Assembly (NCBI GenBank): GCA_044375275.1
Contig: JBILMZ010000043.1
Location: 1 to 18,831, forward strand
DNA: 18,831 nt
Reading direction: 5' to 3'
DNA from: SZUA-430 sp044375275
Lineage (GTDB): Bacteria; Pseudomonadota; Alphaproteobacteria; Micropepsales; Micropepsaceae
Shown here: piece by piece, positions 1-7,869 of the stretch
Layout: each line of letters opens with the position of its first letter
Position numbering within the stretch: position 1 is the stretch's first letter
Notes under the pieces: model-generated
The model's input: only the letters and a program-made list of their open reading frames with translations
Told to the model about the DNA's origin: nothing
Database searches by the model: none
Translations under genes and position numbers: made by a program

Positions 1-1
1 C

Positions 2-301
2 TTTGGCAGTGGGTTCGAGGTGGGCGGTTGGCTCCTGCTTTTGGCGAGCGGCGCCAATCTCGCGGTCGCTGTTGCAAGCGGCTTCAACTATTCAGCAGCA
101 GCAGTTCACGCGCACGAAATTCAGTTGAAGTCCGCGCTGTTTTCGTCCGCCGTCTGCCTGGTGACGTGCCTCGCCCTGATTGATGTGTGGGGAGTCGCAG
201 GAGCCTTCGCGGCGGTCGGCGCGGCTGCTTTGGGACAGGTTGCAGTTTCGGCTGCTTTCCTCCGTCGAAGGCTGTCGCCACAAGAAGTGCGGGCTACCTG
301 A
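2..301 (+). CDS. Wzx-like polysaccharide flippase, C-terminal end (partial)
   Basis: The reading frame is open to the left window edge and ends with TGA at 299-301, so this is the 3' end of a longer gene. The visible 99 residues form alternating hydrophobic helices rich in Ala, Val and Leu, followed by a basic tail (FLRRRLSPQEVRAT). This pattern fits the last membrane helices of MATE/MVF-superfamily flippases (Wzx), which move lipid-linked oligosaccharide repeat units across the inner membrane. The polymerase start codon lies one base after the stop, and glycosyltransferases and a phosphoglycosyl transferase follow in the same operon, which is the main support for the call. A GTG at 20 is an internal codon and not a likely start. 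No diagnostic motif is visible in this part, so another multi-helix membrane protein is possible. Confidence 0.6.
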   Translation, partial: FGSGFEVGGWLLLLASGANLAVAVASGFNYSAAAVHAHEIQLKSALFSSAVCLVTCLALIDVWGVAGAFAAVGAAALGQVAVSAAFLRRRLSPQEVRAT

Positions 302-302
302 A

Positions 303-1760
303 ATGAAAAGGGCTCCCGTCGCGCTGGCACTTGTGACCGTTGTGATCGTCGTTTTCTCGATCTTCGCTCCGGACCAACTCGGCTGGCATGTGTTTCCGAT
401 ATGCATCTGTGGCTACCTGACGACGTTCGAACTGCTTGGCCATGCACAGAGGAACAATGCAGCGCGCGCAGGTTTGCTTGTGGATTTGCTCGCGTTTCAC
501 CTCATGTTTGCGGCACCGCTGCTGCACATGTGGTGGGAATTCTACATGCCCTTCGTGGTGCCCCCCGATGATTGGAAGCCCTGGCTGGGCTACATGGCGT
601 CTCTGAATGCAATCGCGTTTCTGGGTTTCATGCTGTCCAGAAGGGCTGCAAGAGCCTGGTCGATGAGGCGTGCAACCCCGCTCGTGCTTGACGCCAACAG
701 GCTTGTGCCTCTGGGAATAGTCATGTTCGCCATTGCACTTGCACTGCAGACCTATGTTTACGCACAGTTTGGAGGGATTTCAGGTTACGTAACTGCGTTT
801 ACCGAAGAGCCAACCCTCTTTTCGGGATGGGGGTGGGTATTCGCAGTCAGCGAAATTGGACCGGTGATGCTCGGCTGGGCCATTGTGGTTCGGTGGAAGC
901 AGCGAAAGGCACGGGTGTCAGAGCCCTATTTTGTGGCCTTCGTCATTCTGATGGTTTTGCTGATTGCCTATTTCGGCGGCTTGAAGGGAAGTCGAAATCA
1001 CTACGTCTGGGAACTGGTGTGGGTTGCAGGAGTGTTTGCCATCTGGATCCGCCCACCTTCGAGAACCCTCATCGCCGGCGGAGGGATCTTCCTGATGCTC
1101 TTCATGATGGGCTACAGCTACTTCAAGGAGTATGGAGCCAACATCGGTGAAGTCATCCAGAACCCGTCCATCGCGGCAGATTCATGGCGATATGGCGGAC
1201 GTGTGTTTGAGGGCGTGATCCTCGGTGATTTCTCCAGGTCGGACGTCCAGGCTTACGAACTTCACAAACTGAGCCTGCCCGGAAATGACTACGAACCGGC
1301 ACTGGGCATGACTTATGTCGCCGCCTTTGGACAAGTCGTTCCAAAGTTTCTTATTGGGGAGCGACCATTGGCCAAGGCGTACTTCGGAACGTGGTTGCTG
1401 TTTGGAAAGGGTGCCGCAGACTCTGGGTTCGTCGCCTCGAACATCTACGGCTTGGCTGGCGAGGCCCTGCTCAACTTTGGCGTGATAGGTGTTCCGTTGC
1501 TCTATCTGCTGTTTGGTGCAGTTGTGGGCCGTGTCGAACGCTATTATGCCAACTTGCACAGGGATGACGCACGCTGGTTATTCTATCCTTTCATCGTCAT
1601 TCTGTTGGGATGGACACTGGTGAGTGACGTGGACAATGTTCTGGTGTTCGTCATGAAGTACGGCTCGATCCCCTTTGCGGTGCTGATGCTGTCTTCCCGC
1701 TGGAGCAAGCAGGTCAGCATGTCCGGGCAGGGTGCAGATGCGTGGGGAACCGCTAGATGA
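303..1760 (+). CDS. Wzy-like oligosaccharide repeat-unit polymerase
   Basis: A 485-residue polytopic inner-membrane protein with roughly ten to twelve hydrophobic segments, starting MKRAPVALALVT. It probably joins lipid-linked repeat units in the periplasm after flipping (Wzx/Wzy pathway). Supporting features are the high helix count, the GGLKGSRNHY stretch between two helices, and the late segment SNIYGLAGEALLNFGVIGVP, which resembles the G-E-x-x-x-NFG-x-x-G region common in repeat-unit polymerases. I chose ATG 303 because it sits one base after the flippase stop. An in-frame upstream start at 180 would add 41 non-hydrophobic residues lying wholly inside the flippase gene. The gene ends with a 4-base ATGA overlap with the next gene, which suggests translational coupling. 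Polymerases of this type diverge strongly, so the substrate cannot be inferred. Confidence 0.75.
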   Translation: MKRAPVALALVTVVIVVFSIFAPDQLGWHVFPICICGYLTTFELLGHAQRNNAARAGLLVDLLAFHLMFAAPLLHMWWEFYMPFVVPPDDWKPWLGYMASLNAIAFLGFMLSRRAARAWSMRRATPLVLDANRLVPLGIVMFAIALALQTYVYAQFGGISGYVTAFTEEPTLFSGWGWVFAVSEIGPVMLGWAIVVRWKQRKARVSEPYFVAFVILMVLLIAYFGGLKGSRNHYVWELVWVAGVFAIWIRPPSRTLIAGGGIFLMLFMMGYSYFKEYGANIGEVIQNPSIAADSWRYGGRVFEGVILGDFSRSDVQAYELHKLSLPGNDYEPALGMTYVAAFGQVVPKFLIGERPLAKAYFGTWLLFGKGAADSGFVASNIYGLAGEALLNFGVIGVPLLYLLFGAVVGRVERYYANLHRDDARWLFYPFIVILLGWTLVSDVDNVLVFVMKYGSIPFAVLMLSSRWSKQVSMSGQGADAWGTAR

Positions 1761-2983
1761 AATGGGTCTGGGTGCACTCCATGCGCTTTCAGCGGCGGGG
1801 CACAGAGGTGTTCAGCGAAGCGCAGGTCGCCTATCGGACATGGCAGCGATATCTCGCCCATTGCGACAGCCTGCATGTGGTGGGTCGGGGTCCGGAGGCA
1901 GAACTCTCGCATCAGGCGAAGTACATCAAGCCGTGCGGCGGACCCGGCATGACATTCACGCTGGTGGACGGCATCAACTCGCCGCGCGAAATGCTCGCAA
2001 ACACGGGCAGGGTGCTCCGCCAGCTGGAAGAGGTCATCTCGCAGGCAGATGGGGTCATTGCGCGCCTTCCTTCCGAGCACGGATTGATGGCGGTTGCGGT
2101 GGCGCGGAAGCTCGGAAAGCCCTTTGCGGTGGAACTCGTTGGCTGCGCGCAGGATGCACTCTGGTTCCACGGCGACATCAGGGGAAAGATCTACGCGCCT
2201 ATCATGGCGCGACGGGTCAAGGCGGCAGTTGCTGTGGCGCCGTTCGTGCTCTACGTGACCCGGGAGTTCCTGCAGCGCAGATATCCCGCCCGCCATGTCA
2301 TTGGCAGGGCGTCAAATGTCGAGATTGCGGGTATAACCGCCGCAGTCTCTGACGTTGACGTGCCAGCGTTTTCAACGAAAGAGACGCAGTCAGAGAACCG
2401 GACGGACCCGGCAATGCAGATCGGTCTCATCGGTGCATTCCAGAATGAATACAAGGGACATGGCACGGCGCTACGCGCGTTGCGCCAGGTGATCGACGTG
2501 GGTGTTCCCGCGCGCTTGCGCCTCATTGGCGTGGGAGGCACCGAAAGATGGAGGGCTGAAGCCGGGAAGCTGGGCGTGGAGGGTCACGTCTCCTTTGAAG
2601 GCGTTTTGCCGGCGGGAGAGCCTGTCATGAAGTGGCTGCAGGATCTGGACATCTACATTCAGCCCAGCCTGACGGAAGGATTGCCGCGGGCGCTGATCGA
2701 AGCGATGGCCGCAGGCAGGGCCGCGTTTGCTTCACGCGTGGGCGGCATTCCCGAGCTGTTACCGGACGACTGTCTGCACACCCCCGGTGACTGGAAGGCA
2801 CTCGCAAGGATGCTTGTCAGGGCAGCGCAGGATCCGACATGGCGCCAGGAAGCCGGACAGGGGAACCGCCTGAAGGCCCGGGAGTATGCATCAGACGTAT
2901 TGCAGGAGAGACGAAGTGCCTTTTGGTCCGCGTTCGCCAGTGTCTGTGCTGGCGGCACTGACGAAGGACGGATGTGCGCATGA
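1757..2983 (+). CDS. Glycosyltransferase family 4 (GT-B fold)
   Basis: A 408-residue cytoplasmic or membrane-associated glycosyltransferase. The N-terminal half (about 1-215) is a variable acceptor-binding domain. The C-terminal half starts with QIGLIGAFQNEYKGH (221-235), the typical first strand of the nucleotide-sugar-binding Rossmann domain, and carries the GT4 E-x7-E motif in PSLTEGLPRALIEAMAAG (E307 and E315), followed by RVGGIPELL. It probably adds one sugar to the lipid-linked repeat unit as a retaining enzyme; donor and acceptor cannot be read from sequence. The start overlaps the polymerase stop by four bases and the stop overlaps the next start by four bases, so it is coupled within the operon. 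One odd point is the Ser/Thr/Glu-rich linker between the domains (about 198-218), longer than usual. Confidence 0.85.
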   Translation: MKWVWVHSMRFQRRGTEVFSEAQVAYRTWQRYLAHCDSLHVVGRGPEAELSHQAKYIKPCGGPGMTFTLVDGINSPREMLANTGRVLRQLEEVISQADGVIARLPSEHGLMAVAVARKLGKPFAVELVGCAQDALWFHGDIRGKIYAPIMARRVKAAVAVAPFVLYVTREFLQRRYPARHVIGRASNVEIAGITAAVSDVDVPAFSTKETQSENRTDPAMQIGLIGAFQNEYKGHGTALRALRQVIDVGVPARLRLIGVGGTERWRAEAGKLGVEGHVSFEGVLPAGEPVMKWLQDLDIYIQPSLTEGLPRALIEAMAAGRAAFASRVGGIPELLPDDCLHTPGDWKALARMLVRAAQDPTWRQEAGQGNRLKAREYASDVLQERRSAFWSAFASVCAGGTDEGRMCA

Positions 2984-4143
2984 AGGTGCTGCAGTTGGTC
3001 AAGACCAGTGTAGGGGCCACCTGGGCGTGGGAGCAGATGTGCGAGCTGCAGAAGGCAGGTGCCAGGATCAGCGTCATCCTGCCGGGTGAAGGTCCGATGG
3101 TGGAGCGCTATCGGGACTCCGGCATGGACGTCCGCTTTGCAGACCTCGATCCCGTTTCCCTGATCCGGAAGGGACCGGCTCACCGTCAATCCGTCGTCGG
3201 TCTGGTTGAAAGTCTCGCTCCCGATGTCATCCACTCGCACTTCGTCCAGACAACCCTGACGGCACGGCTTGTTCTGGGAAGGCATCACCACATTCCGCGT
3301 TTCTTCCAGATCGCCGGTCCGTTGCATCTGGAAAACGTCGTGACGCGCCAGGTGGACGTGCGTTCCGCCGGCCAGGCCGACTACTGGGTTCCAGCGTGCG
3401 AGCTGTCGCGAACACTTCTCCTGAAGGCAGGCGTCGCAACCGACCGCATGCGCCTGATCTATCACGGCCTGCGCAGGGACCGGTTTGCCGCGCGGCCAAC
3501 GGGCAGGCTGCGCGCCATTTTGGGCGTCGATCCCCACATTCCGATCATCGGAATGGTTGCCTACATGTACGCGCCAAAGGCCTATCTCGGTCAGACGCGC
3601 GGCCTGAAGGGGCATGAAGACCTCATCGATGCGGTGGCGATGTTGCCCGAGCGGTTCAGCAACGCAGTATTGGTCATGGTGGGTGGCCCCTGGGGAGACG
3701 GAGCACGCGCCTATGCGGATCGTGTCATCAGCTATGGCAGGTCCCGACTGGGCAATCGCGTCCACTTCCTTGGCACGCGCAGTGATGTGCTTGACCTCTA
3801 TCCGGATATCTCCGTTGCCGTTCATCCCTCACATTCCGAGAACCTGGGAGGCGCTGTGGAGTCGATGATGATGGGTGTTCCCACAATCGCCACGCATGTC
3901 GGCGGCTTCCCCGACATCGTGATTCCAGGACGGACGGGATGGCTTTCTGATGCCCGCAGCCCCGCTTCCCTGGCACGCGAGATCGCGACAGTTCTTGCAG
4001 ACAAGGATCTGGCGCAACAGACCGCGTCGAGTGCCCGGACCTTTGTCGCCGACCTGCTCGACATCACGTCTCAGACGCGCCGACTGACAAGGTTTTACGA
4101 CGACGTGGTCTCAATGCGTAACGTCCGAAGCCTGGCAGCCTGA
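2980..4143 (+). CDS. Glycosyltransferase family 4 (GT-B fold), second
   Basis: A 387-residue glycosyltransferase starting MKVLQLVKTSVGATWAW. The N-terminal domain has the usual short Gly-containing loop after the first strand, and IHSHF at 85-89 matches the D/H-x-H-x region of GT4 enzymes. The C-terminal domain contains IIGMVAYMYAPKA, LVMVGGPWGDG, VHFLGTRSDV and the donor-site region HPSHSENLGGAVESMMMGVP (E287 and E294), followed by HVGGFPDIV. The spacing between the two glutamates is one residue shorter than the canonical E-x7-E, a known variant in SENLGG-type members. ATG 2980 was chosen because it gives the ATGA overlap with the previous stop; a GTG at 2974 adds only two residues. It likely extends the same lipid-linked oligosaccharide; the sugar added is unknown. 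Confidence 0.85.
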   Translation: MKVLQLVKTSVGATWAWEQMCELQKAGARISVILPGEGPMVERYRDSGMDVRFADLDPVSLIRKGPAHRQSVVGLVESLAPDVIHSHFVQTTLTARLVLGRHHHIPRFFQIAGPLHLENVVTRQVDVRSAGQADYWVPACELSRTLLLKAGVATDRMRLIYHGLRRDRFAARPTGRLRAILGVDPHIPIIGMVAYMYAPKAYLGQTRGLKGHEDLIDAVAMLPERFSNAVLVMVGGPWGDGARAYADRVISYGRSRLGNRVHFLGTRSDVLDLYPDISVAVHPSHSENLGGAVESMMMGVPTIATHVGGFPDIVIPGRTGWLSDARSPASLAREIATVLADKDLAQQTASSARTFVADLLDITSQTRRLTRFYDDVVSMRNVRSLAA

Positions 4144-4146
4144 ACC

Positions 4147-4785
4147 ATGAGCGACCACAGACGGACCAGGCGCGCAAAGCGGTACTTCGATCTTCTCTGC
4201 ATCTTTTTGTCCCTGCCGCTTCTGGTTCCGGGATGCGCACTCGTCGCGTTGCTGGTCCGGGTGTTCCTGGGGGCGCCGGTCCTGTTCAGGCAGAAGAGGC
4301 CGGGGCAGGGTGCCCATCCCTTCCTGATGGTGAAGTTCAGGAGCATGGTCGACCTGCGCGATGCGGACGGCAACTTGCTGCCGGACGAGCAGCGTCTGAC
4401 CCGTTTCGGCCGGTTCTTGCGGGCCACCAGCCTGGATGAACTGCCGGAACTCTGGAATGTCCTGATGGGCGAGATGAGCCTGGTAGGACCGCGCCCGTTA
4501 TTGATGGAGTACATTGAACTCTACACGCCGGAACAGGCGCGCCGACATGAGGTTCCTCCCGGGATCACGGGCTGGGCACAGGTCAATGGGCGCAATGGGC
4601 TGTCCTGGGAAGACAAGTTCAGGCTCGACGTATGGTACGTCGACAATCAGACCCTCTGGCTGGACCTGAGGATCCTATGCCTTACCGTCTGGAAGGTCAT
4701 CTCCCGCGAGGGCATCACGGCAGAGGGCAAGGCGACGACATCCAGATTTAAGGGAACAGGCAGATTTGAGGGAACAGGTTCATGA
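4147..4785 (+). CDS. pglC: PglC-type phosphoglycosyl transferase (initiating sugar transferase)
   Basis: A 212-residue monotopic membrane enzyme of the bacterial sugar transferase family (PF02397). It transfers a sugar 1-phosphate from a UDP-sugar to undecaprenyl phosphate, starting repeat-unit assembly. It has only the N-terminal re-entrant hydrophobic segment (about 13-40) and no extra N-terminal helices, so it is PglC-sized and unlike the long WcaJ/WbaP enzymes. Family motifs are visible in order: FRQKRPGQ, FLMVKFRSM, the catalytic Asp-Glu pair in SLDELPELWNVL (D97, E98), SLVGPRPLL and PPGITGWAQVNGRN. PglD- and PglE-like genes follow directly, so UDP-di-N-acetyl-bacillosamine is the likely substrate (inference). 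The C-terminus carries a repeated RFKGTG/RFEGTG tail encoded by an 18-base duplication. The gene overlaps the next by ATGA. Confidence 0.9.
   Translation: MSDHRRTRRAKRYFDLLCIFLSLPLLVPGCALVALLVRVFLGAPVLFRQKRPGQGAHPFLMVKFRSMVDLRDADGNLLPDEQRLTRFGRFLRATSLDELPELWNVLMGEMSLVGPRPLLMEYIELYTPEQARRHEVPPGITGWAQVNGRNGLSWEDKFRLDVWYVDNQTLWLDLRILCLTVWKVISREGITAEGKATTSRFKGTGRFEGTGS
4744..4779. repeat. 18-bp tandem duplication at the end of pglC
   Basis: Two adjacent 18-base copies (4744-4761 and 4762-4779) read agattt(a/g)agggaacagg(c/t) and differ at two bases. They encode the last RFKGTG and RFEGTG of the PglC-like protein. Each copy holds an AGGGA-type Shine-Dalgarno core; the second lies about 10 bases before the next start codon at 4782, so the duplication also doubles the ribosome-binding sequence for the acetyltransferase gene. 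Confidence 0.85.
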
Positions 4786-5441
4786 CCAAGCCGCTCATTG
4801 CAGTTGGCGCGAGCGGGCATCTGAAGGATGTTTCGTTCATTCTGGAAGACCAGGGCGAAAAGTGGTCGCTTGCCGGCATACTCGATGATGATCCCGCGCT
4901 GGAGGGAACGGTGCTCGCCAGCGCATTGGTGCTCGGCCCGACAGCAAGGTGGGTCGACTACGCGAACCATTGGTTTGTCATCGCAATCGGCAATCCCCGT
5001 GCGCGTGCGCGTGTTGTCAGAAGCATGGCGGGTACCAGCCCTCCACGTTTCGCAACCCTGGCGCACGCCCGCTCTAGCCTGTCGAGAAATGCAAACCTGG
5101 GGCCTGGCTGCATGATCGGCCCCTTCGCGTCTGTGTCAGCCGGCGTGTCCATCGGTTCCCATTCGATCGTGAATGCTGGCGCCACGATCGCGCATGAAGC
5201 GAGCATCGGAAACTTCGTCACCATCGCCCCACAGGCCGCGATCTCGGGGAATGTCACGCTTGAAGATGGAGTCGAGGTCGGAACGGGGGCGCTGATCCGG
5301 CAAGGCGTCCGCGTCGGACGTGGGGCCATGGTGGGTATGGGGGCCGTAGTCCTGTCAGACGTCCCGGCAAATACCTGCGTCGTCGGGAATCCTGCACGCG
5401 CGCTGCGGCAGTTGCCGCCTTTTGGTGAAGCTCATGACTGA
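4782..5441 (+). CDS. pglD: PglD-type sugar acetyltransferase (left-handed beta-helix)
   Basis: A 219-residue enzyme of the PglD/NeuD O/N-acyltransferase family. The N-terminal half (1-90) is the Rossmann-like sugar-nucleotide-binding domain (PLIAVGASGHLKDV, then AGILDDDP and FVIAIGNPRAR). The C-terminal half (about 92-205) is a hexapeptide-repeat beta-helix that binds acetyl-CoA, ending VVGNPARALR. H138 in NAGATIAHEASIGNF sits where PglD has its catalytic histidine; the residue after it is Glu instead of the more common Asp. In the bacillosamine pathway PglD acetylates the 4-amino group of UDP-4-amino-sugar made by PglE, which here is encoded just downstream with an 8-base overlap. The exact product (diNAcBac or a related acetamido sugar) is inferred from the neighbours. 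Confidence 0.88.
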   Translation: MTKPLIAVGASGHLKDVSFILEDQGEKWSLAGILDDDPALEGTVLASALVLGPTARWVDYANHWFVIAIGNPRARARVVRSMAGTSPPRFATLAHARSSLSRNANLGPGCMIGPFASVSAGVSIGSHSIVNAGATIAHEASIGNFVTIAPQAAISGNVTLEDGVEVGTGALIRQGVRVGRGAMVGMGAVVLSDVPANTCVVGNPARALRQLPPFGEAHD

Positions 5442-6567
5442 CCGCATCTATCTCTCGCCACCCCACATGAGCGGTGAGGAAGCAAGGCTCGTCAGCGAAG
5501 CTTTTGCCACCAACTTCATCGCTCCCGCCGGCCCAGCCCTCGGCGCTTTCGAGCGGGAGTTCTCTGAGCTGACCGGCTTTACCCATTGCGTCGCACTTTC
5601 ATCAGGTACGGCAGCCATGCATTTGGCACTCAAGGGTCTTGACCTGCAGCCGGGTGAGGAGGTGTGGGCCTCGACGCTGACGTTCATCGCGAGCATCGCG
5701 CCGGCCGTACATGAGCGCGCAATCCCCGTCTTCATCGATAGCGACGAGGCCACCTGGACGATGGATCCGGTTCTGCTGGAAGAAGGATTGGCGCGGGCCG
5801 CGAAGCAGGGCAGGCGCCCGCGCGCCGTCATACCCACGGACATATACGGTCAGTCCTGCGACCTCGACCGCATCGTCGGCATCTGCAAGTCCTACGATGT
5901 ACCGGTCATTGCGGACTCGGCCGAAGCGGTTGGCGCGCGTTACCGCGATCGCCATGCCGGCAAGGGTGCCCGCGCAGCCGTCTACTCCTTCAACGGCAAC
6001 AAGATCATCACCGCATCGAACGGAGGCATGCTCGCTACCGATGATGCGGCTCTCGCGGAGACGGCGAGACATCTCGCCACGCAGGCAAGGGAGCCCGTGC
6101 CTCACTATGAGCACCGGACAGTCGGCTTCAACTATCGCCTGTCAAACATCTGCGCCGCGATCGGCCTCGGTCAGTTGCGGGCGCTCGACCTGCGCGTGCA
6201 GCGCCGGCGTGACATATTCTCAAGATATGTTGCCCGCCTCGGAGGCCTTGAAGGTATCAGCTTCATGCCGGAAGCAACCTATGGGCAAGGCACGCGCTGG
6301 TTGACGGTGATGATGATTGACCCGGAAAAGAACCTGAGCACACCTGAAATTGTCCGGCTGGCGCTCGAGGCGCGCAATATTGAAGCTCGTCCCGTCTGGA
6401 AGCCCATGCACATGCAACCTGTATTCAGCAGTGCACGTTCGATAGGTGGTCAGGTTGCAAGTCGTCTCTACGAGCAGGGATTGTGCCTGCCATCTGGCAC
6501 AGCCATGAGTGACGATGACGTCGATCGCATTTCGCAAATTGTCCGCGACGCACTTCGCACGCACTGA
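5434..6567 (+). CDS. pglE: PglE-type PLP-dependent aminotransferase (DegT/DnrJ/EryC1/StrS family)
   Basis: A 377-residue sugar-nucleotide aminotransferase, normal length for the family. It probably converts a UDP-4-keto-6-deoxy-HexNAc to the 4-amino sugar using PLP and glutamate. Visible features are the SSGTAAMHLAL cofactor phosphate-binding loop (56-66), D161 in IADSAEAVGA which pairs with the pyridine nitrogen, and K190 in YSFNGNKIITASNGGML, the Schiff-base lysine in the motif typical of PglE-like enzymes. ATG 5434 was chosen over an in-frame TTG at 5422 because GGTGA lies just upstream at a good distance and the start falls inside the end of the previous gene. It is the last gene before the operon terminator. 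The partner 4,6-dehydratase (PglF) must be encoded outside this window. Confidence 0.9.
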   Translation: MTDRIYLSPPHMSGEEARLVSEAFATNFIAPAGPALGAFEREFSELTGFTHCVALSSGTAAMHLALKGLDLQPGEEVWASTLTFIASIAPAVHERAIPVFIDSDEATWTMDPVLLEEGLARAAKQGRRPRAVIPTDIYGQSCDLDRIVGICKSYDVPVIADSAEAVGARYRDRHAGKGARAAVYSFNGNKIITASNGGMLATDDAALAETARHLATQAREPVPHYEHRTVGFNYRLSNICAAIGLGQLRALDLRVQRRRDIFSRYVARLGGLEGISFMPEATYGQGTRWLTVMMIDPEKNLSTPEIVRLALEARNIEARPVWKPMHMQPVFSSARSIGGQVASRLYEQGLCLPSGTAMSDDDVDRISQIVRDALRTH

Positions 6568-6680
6568 TCGTGCATCAAAAGGAAGCTGTGAATTTTATTC
6601 CGCAGCCCATTGCGTTTGAGTGCGCAGATGGAGTTAAAGATAGTTCATCAGTTCACGCGAATGGCCAGGGTGAATGACCG

Positions 6681-6725
6681 CCCGGTGTTGAAAGGCAAGT
6701 GCTTTTCAACGCCGGGCTTTTTTTT
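6681..6725 (+). terminator. Intrinsic terminator closing the polysaccharide operon
   Basis: Arms 6681-6696 and 6701-6716 (cccggtgttgaaaggc and gcttttcaacgccggg) pair almost completely with two G-U pairs around a four-base AAGT loop, followed by eight T residues (6718-6725). This is a strong Rho-independent terminator for + strand transcription. It lies 114 bases after the aminotransferase stop and just before the end of the convergent epimerase gene. The rest of the 6568-6742 gap shows no gene. Confidence 0.93.
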
Positions 6726-6742
6726 CGGATCGCGTTGGCCAT

Positions 6743-7732
6743 TTAGGCCATTTTCGAAGCGCTCAGTTTCGTTTCCCACCCGAGCGCAGTCTCGACAATG
6801 GCTGCGATCGAGGCATGCGCGGGTGACCATCCCAACTCGCGCTTCAGCTTCGATGAATCACAGGCCAGTGCGGGCGGGTCACCGGCGCGTCGCGGCATGT
6901 CGCGGGTTGGAAGTGGCCGCTTGAGAACCTCACCGAAGGCGTTCACGACTTCACGAACGGAATGCCCGGTGCCATAGCCGCAATTGAAGGTGCGTGTAAC
7001 GCCAGCCTCTCCGGGCTTGAGCAGGGCGAGTTCATGCGCCAGGGCGAGATCCATCACGTGGATGTAGTCGCGGATGCAGGTCCCGTCGCGGGTCGGATAG
7101 TCTGTCCCGAAGATGCTGAGGTGGCTGCGCTGGCCCGCGGCGACCTCCGCCGCGACCTTGATCAGGTGAGTGGCTTCCGGCGTCCGCTGACCCGTCCGCA
7201 ATTTGATGTCCGCACCTGCCACGTTGAAATAGCGCAGGATCGTCGCCCGCATGCCCGACACGCGCGCGATGTCCTTGAGCATGAATTCCGATGCGAGCTT
7301 CGAGTGTCCATAGGGGTTGACGGGCGAGGTCGGCACGCTCTCATCGATGATCATCCGGTCCGGCTCGCCGTAGACGGCTGCGGTCGACGAAAACACGATG
7401 TCGCGTACGCCTGCTTTGGCGCAGGCCTGAAACACGTTCAGCGACTTCGTGGTGTTGTTGAAATAGTACTTCCACGGATCCGACACGGACTCTTCCACCC
7501 GGACCGATGCGGCAAGCTGTATGACGGCGTCTGGTCGAAAAGCACTCAGCGCCGACTCAAGGGCTCCGGCATCACCGCAGTCACCTTCGCGAAAAAACAG
7601 CGAGGCAGGAATGGCCGCCCGTGACCCTGTGGACAGGTTGTCGAACACACCGGGTTCATGCCCGCGATCCAGCAAATGAAACGCAATCGAAGAGCCAATA
7701 TAGCCAGCGCCACCAATCAGCAGGATCTTCAT
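6743..7732 (-). CDS. galE: UDP-glucose 4-epimerase (GalE-type)
   Basis: A 329-residue extended short-chain dehydrogenase/reductase. It probably interconverts UDP-Glc and UDP-Gal (or the GlcNAc/GalNAc pair) by transient oxidation at C4 with bound NAD. The N-terminus has the Rossmann motif GGAGYIGSS (7-15), followed by FDNLSTGSR, which contacts the adenosine ribose. The catalytic triad is visible as SSTAAVYG (115-122) and Y141-GHS-K145. The GalE-specific stretches LRYFNVAGAD, GTDYPTRDGTCIRDYIHV and FNCGYGTGHSV are all present, so the call to GalE is firm, although the preference between hexose and HexNAc is not readable. Start ATG 7732 is preceded on the minus strand by a GGGGGA Shine-Dalgarno. 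It converges on the polysaccharide operon and plausibly supplies its galactose-type donor. Confidence 0.92.
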   Translation of the reverse strand: MKILLIGGAGYIGSSIAFHLLDRGHEPGVFDNLSTGSRAAIPASLFFREGDCGDAGALESALSAFRPDAVIQLAASVRVEESVSDPWKYYFNNTTKSLNVFQACAKAGVRDIVFSSTAAVYGEPDRMIIDESVPTSPVNPYGHSKLASEFMLKDIARVSGMRATILRYFNVAGADIKLRTGQRTPEATHLIKVAAEVAAGQRSHLSIFGTDYPTRDGTCIRDYIHVMDLALAHELALLKPGEAGVTRTFNCGYGTGHSVREVVNAFGEVLKRPLPTRDMPRRAGDPPALACDSSKLKRELGWSPAHASIAAIVETALGWETKLSASKMA

Positions 7733-7770
7733 TGGCAGATTTCCCCCATGTTCTGTCCCCGAGCAGCGGT

Positions 7771-7784
7771 TGGTCGTTTGACCA
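7771..7784. promoter_or_regulatory. Short inverted repeat in the galE / repeat-protein intergenic region
   Basis: TGGTC (7771-7775), a four-base spacer and GACCA (7780-7784) form a perfect 5-bp inverted repeat about 86 bases before the repeat-protein start and 38 bases before galE. The right half includes a TTGACC sequence that could serve as a -35 element for the + strand gene, but I see no convincing -10 at the right distance. It could be a small operator or chance. Confidence 0.25.
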
Positions 7785-7869
7785 GAGAAACGTGAATAGG
7801 CTGTTCATGCACCATTCAGGGCGTGGGGCGCAAAAGCCATTTTGGGAACACTTATATGGAAGGTTCACC

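Noticed and set aside
180..302. Upstream start for the polymerase that would add 41 residues
   Set aside because: The extension is charged and Arg-rich, lies wholly within the flippase gene and is followed by a normal hydrophobic N-terminus at ATG 303.
2659..3825. 388-residue minus-strand frame under the two glycosyltransferases
   Set aside because: Composition is typical of an antisense shadow; the + strand frames have clear GT4 motifs and operon overlaps.
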